From: Phoronis australis
Taxonomy: Eukaryota; Phoronida; Phoronidae
Length of the DNA: 64,000 nt
Assembly: GCA_002633005.1 (NCBI GenBank)
Contig: NMRA01000157.1
Span: 187,789 to 251,788 of the forward strand
Direction: 5' to 3'
Under the pieces are notes generated by a model. That model did no database searches. It had not been told where the DNA came from and was given only the letters and a program-made list of their open reading frames with translations. Of this stretch, positions 56,702 to 64,000 are shown one piece after another. The first letter of the stretch is position 1. Every line of letters begins with the position of its first letter. Position numbers and translations under genes: made by a program.

Positions 56702-56842
56702 CGTTCAGTAGACGCTAGGACCTACGCTAGGACCTAGCTAAAACCTAGTCAAAGTCACGTGCTCTCATTTAAAATGCACGGCAATATCTCACGTAATCTC
56801 GCGAAGTCTTGCTTTTTAGCGAGATCCTAGCGCTACTGAACG
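56702..56842. mobile_element. MITE-like element, CGTTCAGTAG ends
   Basis: CGTTCAGTAGACGCTAGGAC at the left is inverted as GATCCTAGCGCTACTGAACG at the right, a 141-bp element. Its middle text (TCACGTGCTCTCATTTAA) recurs at about 33187 as TCACGTGTTCTCATTTAA, so a decayed relative lies in the 31-35 kb gene's intron. Confidence 0.75.
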
Positions 56843-56844
56843 GG

Positions 56845-57600
56845 AGGCAGCATGCCGAGTACTTATAAACTTGAGGCGGGATGCATTTGATTTAGCTTTT
56901 CTCGTGACTGGCACACAACGGCCAGGGCTGAACCCAAGGAGGCTTGCACGTGCGGCGAATCATGTATCGCTTTCCATGACGAAAACAACGTTTGGTTTCA
57001 ACCACATACCGTGTGGCGCAATTGTTGTTCCTTGATCAAATTCGAGATGATTTCAGGGTTTCGAAAATAGCGACCAGCTCATTCCTGCTTGAGATCAAAC
57101 TTTACAAGTTGGCTTGTAACGGCGTGTCATTTTGTGCGGTAAGCACTGATTCCTAAAGTACAGACTGATAATTCTTTGTAAACCCAAAAGACCCTTGGCC
57201 TCTTAGTTGAAACCAAATTTATACCGGCAGTGGTCTAAGTAAGGCCCCTTCTTTGACACACCACTTAACAGCTTCTTTAAAAGTGATCCTAAATTCGTAG
57301 TAAGTTCGAAGCAGTTAAAAGCAACGATTAGATGTGACTTTTAATTGGCTCCGCAATAGGCCTCCGTTCTATTATCTTATTGACTGATTGGAGCGTCAAT
57401 ACTTCGGCGGTAATTTTATCTAAACTGATACACAACATTAATTCATATCTCACTCCACTTAACCCCAGCTAGATATGCCTTTCTACGCTATCAATCAAAC
57501 ACCTTTTAGGATTCGTCCCACATTATGTAGCACCCGAGGGCTGGCGTGCATGTTCCTCGTGTATGTGGCAACAGCCTTGATACTCTATAGAAAATTGTAC
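56845..57600. other. Upstream region of the lectin gene
   Basis: There is no coding sequence. A fragment related to the GGTCTCAA inverted-repeat family appears at about 57088-57160. TACTCTATAGAAAATTG just before the ATG is AT-rich but not a clear TATA box. Confidence 0.35.
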
Positions 57601-57601
57601 G

Positions 57602-59164
57602 ATGGGAAGCGAAAGTTATGAGCTGTCAGAGATTTCCGCTTCCGGTGCACAAAACCCTGGGGATGAACGTCGCAATACTCGCTGGCGAGGATGTTACGTA
57701 AATTATGTTGCTGGTATAATTTTGGCTCTCTTGTCGGTGGCGATAGCTAGTTGCGTTGGACTGGTGGTGTATTATGTTGGTTGCAACTTTTCCTGCCACG
57801 TGGTACCTAGTGGCCAGAATGGACTTACACCAACTGCACATTCTATTACAAATTCGAGGACAACTGACGCGTACATTACTGAAACTGTGTCAACAAGGGA
57901 TAAACAAATCCAAACAACAGAATCTAAACATCACGGATCTACGGTTAATCATAACACGCACCAATCCACCACTGCTGTGCATATCTCTTCAACTTGGACG
58001 AAGGAGACTGAAAATTCGTCCCAGTCGCCATTTTCTACATCAGCATCATCGGAAGCACCGACTACATTTCCATATGAAACAACAGAATCAACAGCATGCA
58101 GATGTCCATCAGGATACGACTATACTAAACATGGTTGCTACAAATTCTACATGCAAGAGGAGAATTGGAACTTGTCACGTGCGCGTTGTCTTGGAGATAG
58201 CGCGCACCAAGTCGCCATAGAAACACGTGGGGAGATGGAAACACTGAGGCAACTCATGTCAAGGAACGGAGTGGGCAGCTATTTGTTTTGGACTGGCGGA
58301 AACAGATTGGGAAGTGACGTTTGGATTTGGGATGGTGTGAATGTGAATGTTACCTATACTTACTGGTATCCAGGTAAGCACTGAACCACTACGTTGGGAA
58401 TATACACGGCAAGCAAGAGTTCTTCATAAGACTACACATCATTGTAGATTTTAACTATGCGATTCTAAACCCGTCTTCTGACCATAATCTGACATTATAG
58501 AAGTTCAAAACAAAACAGTAGGCCTACTTTTTATTACATTGTAATTATAAAGTGTTGAATCGTTGCTGTTGGTGTTATTGTTGCAAAGATTGCATCAGTT
58601 GATTTTGTGATTGTAGGTGCAGACAGGCCAGATACGTATGATGACAATTGGATAGTTGATGAATATCGATCAAGAAACATTTTCTGATTCATGCACATTT
58701 TTATGTTAACTCGGCTCCCTGACTCGCTAACACAGCTTGCACACTCAAAAAACCCAACTGATCACCACGTGCATGTCACAGCAAAGGGCCCGAGGGTCGT
58801 GTTTACAGGTACTGAAGCTGTGTTTGGATGCCGATTTTTTGAATGCGTAAGCTGTGTTTGAGTGTCAGGGAGATGGTCCAAGAGCGGTGTTCATGAGTGC
58901 GTGACCCGTGTTGTTCGGCTTGATTTTTTTGAAATGTCCCAAAAGCAGCCGTCTGCATTACACGGCAGTTGAGCTGTGTCGTTCATTGTGCAGCAGGCGT
59001 ATTGCAATATACAAAATCGTGCTGTCCTATATAATAATACACAATCTTTGCCAGGTTACCCAGTTGGCGGCGACTGCATGTGGATGTATACGTCAAAACA
59101 TGGGCACAGATGGGGAAGTTTGGACTGCCTACCAGCCACGGCAAAAACCGTGTGTGAAGTATAA
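57602..59164 (+). CDS. Type II membrane C-type lectin-like receptor
   Basis: Two exons, 57602-58373 and 59055-59164, join in phase 1 (CCAG/gtaagc ... ctttgccag/GTTACC) to give 293 residues. The N-terminal 30 residues are cytoplasmic. A hydrophobic span lies at about 33-59 (YVAGIILALLSVAIASCVGL) with no cleavable leader, so it is a type II protein. A Ser/Thr-rich stalk (about 75-164) leads to a C-type lectin-like domain (166-293): CPSGYDYTKHGCYKF, an ARC cysteine, W-I-W-DG, then GGDCMWM, W-G-S-LDC and VCEV. All expected long-form cysteines are present. The usual Ca2+/sugar motifs EPN/QPD and WND are replaced (YPV and WGS), so classical sugar binding is doubtful. The single cytoplasmic tyrosine (SYELS) does not fit ITIM or hemITAM. 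Confidence 0.85.
58374..59054 (+). other. Lectin gene intron
   Basis: A possible alternative acceptor at 58617 (gattgtag) would add a short phase-matching peptide (GADRPDTYDDNWIV) and then a stop at about 58684. That would truncate the lectin domain, so I regard it as unused or a decoy. Confidence 0.4.
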
Positions 59165-59325
59165 GACCTCAGGACTTAGTAAATTGGATGACAAGGCATT
59201 GGTTCTCCAAGAAGCTTCGTGGAAATTGTCTGCCATGTGTGAAATGGAATCTTAGCTTAGCTAAGAGGATACCTAACCCGGCCATGGCCTATTACATATT
59301 AAAAACAACTTTTCCATCCAATTAT

Positions 59326-59640
59326 CTGATACAAAATAATCACCCTGTAATCCCCGACAACCTCAAAACTTTGGAGGAAAATTGAAAACTCTTTTCAAAG
59401 TCTGCTGAACGGGCAAGCGTGAACTACGCTTTTAGCGAATTACACGGCAACCGTGGCGAAACACCACCCACCAAGAACCATAATAACCAACCTGTGACAG
59501 GGAGTATGGTTTTTAGATGATTCCTGCTTTCATCGTTCAGGATTGATGACCACTGATTAGCAACTGACAGAACGAGGATTAGTGGAAATCATCAAAACAG
59601 GGCTTAGTATCCTTTTAACAGAACAAAATCTGTAGACAAT
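59326..59640 (+). repeat. Dispersed repeat R2, copy 2
   Basis: This is a diverged direct copy of 7750-8095, starting at CAAAATAATCACCCTGTAA. It lies just downstream of the lectin gene. Confidence 0.7.
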
Positions 59641-59721
59641 ACTGAGTTTGTGGGATCCAGTTTGTGAGTTCTTCGGTTTTAACTGAATTAAGAAAGTGGA
59701 TATAGATATTCCTGTGTTCAT

Positions 59722-59727
59722 AATAAA
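59722..59727 (+). terminator. Possible lectin gene polyadenylation signal
   Basis: AATAAA lies about 560 bases after the lectin stop codon. No nearer canonical hexamer was seen. Confidence 0.3.
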
Positions 59728-59734
59728 ATGATCT

Positions 59735-60130
59735 TTACTTATTTTGTAGAAAAAGTACGTACTTTTAATAACTATATAGCTTCCGATATTCACCGTATCC
59801 CTTTTTGTCACAGAACCACAACGCAAGCAGTAGTCACTGACGGAGAGTTAGGTCGACGGACCTTTGCTTATTTTGTAGAAAAAGTGTGGAATTTTAATAA
59901 CTATATAGCTTCCGATATTAGTACATGCATACCTTTTTGTTTAAATCATCTTCAGTCACAGAGCCACAACGCAAGGAGTAATCACTGAAGAGAGCTACGT
60001 CGACTGGCCTTTGCTTATTTTGTAGAAAAAAGTGTGGAATTTTTATAACTATATAGCTTCTGATATTAGTATAGGCATCCCTTTTAATTGTTTGAATCGT
60101 CTTCAGTCATAGCGCCACAACGCAAGTAGC
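59735..60130 (+). repeat. 130-147 bp tandem triplication
   Basis: CTTATTTTGTAGAAAAA recurs at 59738, 59867 and 60014, each followed by TAACTATATAGCTTC.GATATT and then a CACAACGCAAG.AGTA block. The three units are imperfect. Confidence 0.9.
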
Positions 60131-60139
60131 ACGCACTGG

Positions 60140-61235
60140 AGAGCAACGTCACTGGACCTTCAATGTTGGGAATTGGGTTGCCTGAGCTAGCTAAAAACGG
60201 TCATCTACACAAATGTTCGCTTTGGGATTCAGATATGTCTTACTAGCAACGTCTGAAGACATGTGACTTATTCCACTTAACTTCAAAACACATGAAACGT
60301 TGGACAAAAACCATGCACTTTACATAGGAGCTGTTTTATCGCGAGGAGCTAGAGCTCGACCGGTGTTGATCATTAATTGGCAGACCATTGACCGTCAAAT
60401 GCGACTACTTTCATTGGTAATTTTAATTTACGAATTCATGGCTATTTTCAGATTTCGTTACCCGCCAATTAGTTTTATGGTGTACGGGTACGAATTTGTT
60501 ACACTAACAATGAAAATTGACTACTCGAGATTGATAAAATAAAGCACAATCAATAAACCCACGTTTTTTGAAAAAAATCGATTTGGCCACTTTCCGTTTT
60601 AAAATGAGTCTTGTCGCCTTCCTACATTCTTTCACAGGCTACGAAAGGTAGCACTGTGGAATGTTGTTTATCAAAACATTCAGTCATTCCCATTGGTTGA
60701 AATCTGGGAACCTCTTTCAGTTTATTGTTACGTAGTATGGCGACCATGTTTGACTTCAATAGTTGCAATTTATTAAAACAGGCAGTGATCAAAGTAAACA
60801 AAATCAAAGGAACCCGATCCAGTGGCTTAAGCCCAAACAAGTACAGCGCATTGAAGGCGTGTGCAAGTGGTGGCGACGTGATCGATAAACTTCCGACCAA
60901 GCATGCGCATCGATACCCACACACAGAATTCCGTGTGTCGTTCATCATGTTTCCATAGGGCCACTTTTCAGTATAGGTGGCGCTGTGTTAGAGGGTAGTC
61001 GCCTTACTTCCTCGGTTTAGAAGAGGCCTCTGGGTTTGGTAAGACCTGACTGTTCATTACTCCTACAGGCGAAAGTCATAAAGTTTCAGATCACTCACAC
61101 ATATTTTACTAAGTGACAAATTGCCACAAATTTTGTAACAGCCCTGGTGGTACTACTAGCATAAACACCGTTTTGACAGGAAACTTCGATTGAAAACATA
61201 TCTGCTTCTACATAAAGCATTTTGAAATTTTAAGT
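60140..61235. other. No supported gene
   Basis: Overlapping frames at 60622-60958 on both strands are moderately coding-like but have no motif or splice context. The rest is AT-rich. Confidence 0.4.
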
Positions 61236-61238
61236 TGG

Positions 61239-61244
61239 TTTATT
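61239..61244 (-). terminator. Possible MED14 polyadenylation signal
   Basis: AATAAA on the minus strand lies about 725 bases downstream of the MED14-like stop codon, a plausible 3' UTR length. Other hexamers could be used. Confidence 0.3.
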
Positions 61245-61968
61245 TACAACTTTCAAGCAGTTCATATTTACAATATATATATTCACATTTCTAAAAATGA
61301 CACAAAAATCGTTCTACAGACATTGGAGGTGTGTTTTACACTAAATGAAGATTCAAGAATTCCTACAATCAAATACTACAAACTGCTGTATTCGACTGTT
61401 TAAGCTCACTGTGAGGTCCCCTTTTCATCCAAGCCAAATTTTTGCGCGAATCCGCATTTTTTGTGCACAGTACACTGACGTGCCCAACTGTAGTTTTATG
61501 TGAACTTGTGATCTCCCAGCATTTCATCCATCAAGACTGATGTTTTGGTCACTTTTTGATCAAATGTGACCCTACTGCGTTGTGCACACACGTCCCCACG
61601 TAAGAAGATAGCATTATCTCACAGGTTAAATCTGAATGTGTTTTGCAACAACGGCACAGTTTTAGAGTCACAGGCACACAATTTACAGTACACAGGCATT
61701 AATGTTGTCCAACTCAATCCTGGCGCTCTCAGTTAAGCTTTTGGAAAGACGAGATACAGTCCCCAGCAACCACATTTGGAGAAATAAAATACGCTTGAAT
61801 TGTTTATAAACAGAAACAGTCATACTTTGAAATTAAGCATTTCTTTGTTTTCTGCTCATGTTGGTTTCTGCAATATATTAGAAGGTCATGTTTTCGATCC
61901 CTGTGGGGATCTTAACTGCAAGATTTTCTCAATCGAATTTAAACTCCACCTCTGGTGACCAAAAAGAC

Positions 61969-63851
61969 CTAGCTTGGGATCACCAGGTTGGTCAGCAGCT
62001 CCCTGATGGCAGGATAGAACGTACAATCCGAGTACGAGTTGGCCACGGCGAACTTCCTCAGCAAGCTGACGATGGCTGGATGGGCGGGGTGAGCCACGTT
62101 GGGCGTGGTGTTCTTGCGTACTTCCAGCAGCTGAGTCGTGTTCTTCTCCACGTCATGTAGGATGGACACAGTGAATGACTTGCAGGCAGACTCACCCTGG
62201 CTCACCGGGCAATTATTGGACAGGCGGATCTGTAGAAAAGGTCAACAGGAAATGCATCAGTGTTAACATTCAGGTGATAGGTCAAAACTTCAAGTTACAC
62301 TCTAGTAATAACACTTGGGTTGAGCACTGTAATTATACCAGATACTCCCACGTGAAAGCTAGGCGATATCAAGCGAAGGTTTGCATGATCTCCCCACATC
62401 AAAGTGTAATAGCCCTACTGCACAAACCCAAGATGCAGCCACAGTTTTGAATTGGCGATCAACAGCAGTGTGTTAGATCACAGATGAAAGAATTATCAAT
62501 AGAACTGTTGAATCAGATATTCATATGGTGCTGCTAATAAATAGAGAGGATTGTTTGTTATTAAAACAGACTGAAGGGGGCACTGGTCTCATAGGCACCA
62601 CCAAGTGAGCTTCCAGCTCGAATAAGGTGAACACACCCTCCCAGATAAGGGAGTGGCAAAGGGGTGGGAGGATTGGCATTGTCTAAACTTACTACAGCCT
62701 TAAATACATCCCATTCAATCATACACCTCCTGGAAATCCCCACGCAGAATAGACACAATATGGCAAATTACCCTTCGTTTGGCCCTCTTCACGTTACACA
62801 ATGAAACGATGGCAATTAGATAACAACACTTCTGTGGGCATTATATAATCACACTTCTGTGGACATTAAGAACTCACCATAACAAGTATCTTGCTGTTGG
62901 ATGAGCCGGAGGCAACAGCCACTTGACCAGTGGAGGCGATGTAAGATGACCCGCCGGGCACTGTTAGACACAGTTGGAGGCTCCATTTAAGGTTAGGGTC
63001 AGGAACCTGCAGGCAGATGTCACACGTTGAACTCAAAGCATAGTCAACAGTAGAACCTATAGCATAACCATGAATTCAATTTCCCCCAAAATAGGAAAAG
63101 AGAGGAATAATACTTACTAAATTTAATTCTGAGCTTGATGCAAAAAGGTTTTAATAAACACGATTGGTCACTACCCTTTGCACACTGCACAACTCTACAG
63201 GATTTTGTTAGAAAGTAACTTTGAGTGTCAAACAATCAGACATGAAATGGTTGACAAATAAATCAACTTTATGAATTTCCTGCTAGTAAAACTAGAAAAA
63301 AAGTAGGAAACAAACATTACCAATTCACACTTGATGATCTGCACACAGTCCTTCAAGATCTTGTAAGGGACTTTCAAGAGACGGCCAAAGGCAATCACAG
63401 AATTAGCCTTGTATGGTGGGCATAGCACCTGGAGAACAAAAATATCACACACTGGAGACATCACAAGAGAAACGTCGGTGGCAACCAAAGGAAGACGCAG
63501 ATCTGGTCTTGGGCCAAAAGTTAAAGACCTCAAGACGCTCAGTAAACTGGTCACAACTCGTCCTTCACTATAAATTAGGTGCGATTTCTGGGCTTGAAAA
63601 TGACAGCATGTTATTAAGGCTGTGCTCGAAGCATAGAATAAACCAGGCAGGTCAAGTCAATTTATCGAGCCTGATCTCAAGCAGTAACGTACTGTCAGAA
63701 CTTCCCATTTCCAGGAATCACAAAGTACGGTAGTAAATTGAGACCAGTTTGTGAAAATTATTTACCACAACTTCATAGCTGGCCCAATGGCTACACATGT
63801 CAACCACTGTGATAGACAGGTCATCAACATGGCCAGTATCGGACAAATGAC
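61969..63851 (-). CDS. MED14: Mediator subunit MED14-like, 3' exons (partial)
   Basis: Four minus-strand exons join cleanly: 63851-63766, 63428-63321, 63006-62878 and 62229-61969 (stop TAG). The last three junctions are all phase 0 with GT-AG ends. They encode HLSDTGHVDDLSITVVDMC, then NSVIAFGRLLKVPYKILKDC, then LQLCLTVPGGSSYIASTGQV, then AHPAIVSLLRKFAVANSYSD, CTFYPAIRELLTNLVIPS. From recall, this layout matches the C-terminal end of metazoan MED14. There a hydrophobic repeat-like region ends in an 'ILKRFA......C.....VRDL..NL.LP' tail. MED14 is the central scaffold of the Mediator complex, which links transcription factors to RNA polymerase II in the nucleus. The gene continues past the right edge. 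The first base-pair of the 63851 exon's first codon comes from an unseen upstream exon. Confidence 0.78.
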
Positions 63852-64000
63852 CTTAGCAACAAAACTAGCATTCTTACACACCGTTATCAAGGTAATCAGA
63901 ATTTATGATTTATGAAACATTTTTAAAAATGTTTATTACAAAAAAATGTACAAATAGTTGGAGTTAAGAACACACAGCACTGGAAAGCTTTACAAAACAA
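63852..64000 (-). other. MED14-like intron at window edge
   Basis: AT-rich sequence upstream of the first visible MED14-like exon. No further exon is visible before the end. Confidence 0.5.

Noticed and set aside
58617-58686. Alternative second exon of the lectin gene
   Set aside because: The phase fits and gives GADRPDTYDDN, but it runs to a stop and would delete the second half of the lectin fold. The exon at 59055 completes the fold.
60622-60958. Overlapping frames of about 100 codons
   Set aside because: There is no domain, leader or splice support. Antisense pairs of this length are expected by chance.

Overview
The window is animal (metazoan) genomic DNA, AT-rich and repeat-dense, with small exons bounded by GT-AG introns. 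It holds a MED14-like Mediator subunit, a membrane C-type lectin and an IgGFc-binding-domain receptor. Together with mosaic remnants of integrase, THAP, Penelope-like and CR1/L2-like elements, this suggests a marine invertebrate such as a cnidarian, lophotrochozoan or invertebrate deuterostome; the sequence alone does not decide which. All exon boundaries below were read by eye from splice signals, phase and coding character. No alignment or search was run.

Layout. 1-21 kb is mostly repeats: a 21-bp TATCGATA satellite inside a dispersed repeat, a broken integrase-like pseudogene, several minisatellites, a decayed transposon with inverted ends (about 13.3-17.3 kb) and a 1.99-kb direct duplication joined by a single N (17.1-21.1 kb). 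21.3-26.4 kb (minus) is gene A: signal peptide, IgGFc-binding N-terminal domain, one membrane span and a basic tail. 31.1-35.4 kb (plus) is an unidentified five-exon helical and acidic gene with in-frame stops and a frame conflict. 38.6-54.1 kb (minus) is gene B. It has a signal peptide similar to gene A's and almost the same membrane span and juxtamembrane segment, but its visible ectodomain is a row of Ser/Thr-rich stalk exons. Five of six copies are open, and most lie in tandem units of about 2 kb. 57.6-59.2 kb (plus) is a two-exon type II membrane C-type lectin. 61.97-63.85 kb (minus) carries the last four exons of a MED14-like gene that enters from the right edge.

The most interesting content is the receptor pair. 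Genes A and B share exon phase (1-1), a similar leader and a near-identical, tyrosine-free membrane and cytoplasmic module, but present quite different ectodomains. A lectin-like receptor lies next to gene B. This looks like a modular cell-surface, possibly immune or adhesion, receptor locus that evolves by symmetric-phase exon duplication. That role is inference. The domain, phase and repeat relationships are seen directly in the sequence.

Two near-identical tandem duplications (17.1-21.1 kb and 47.2-48.6 kb) each have a single N exactly at the junction, so they are probably assembly artefacts. Copy counts in the gene B array should be read with that in mind.
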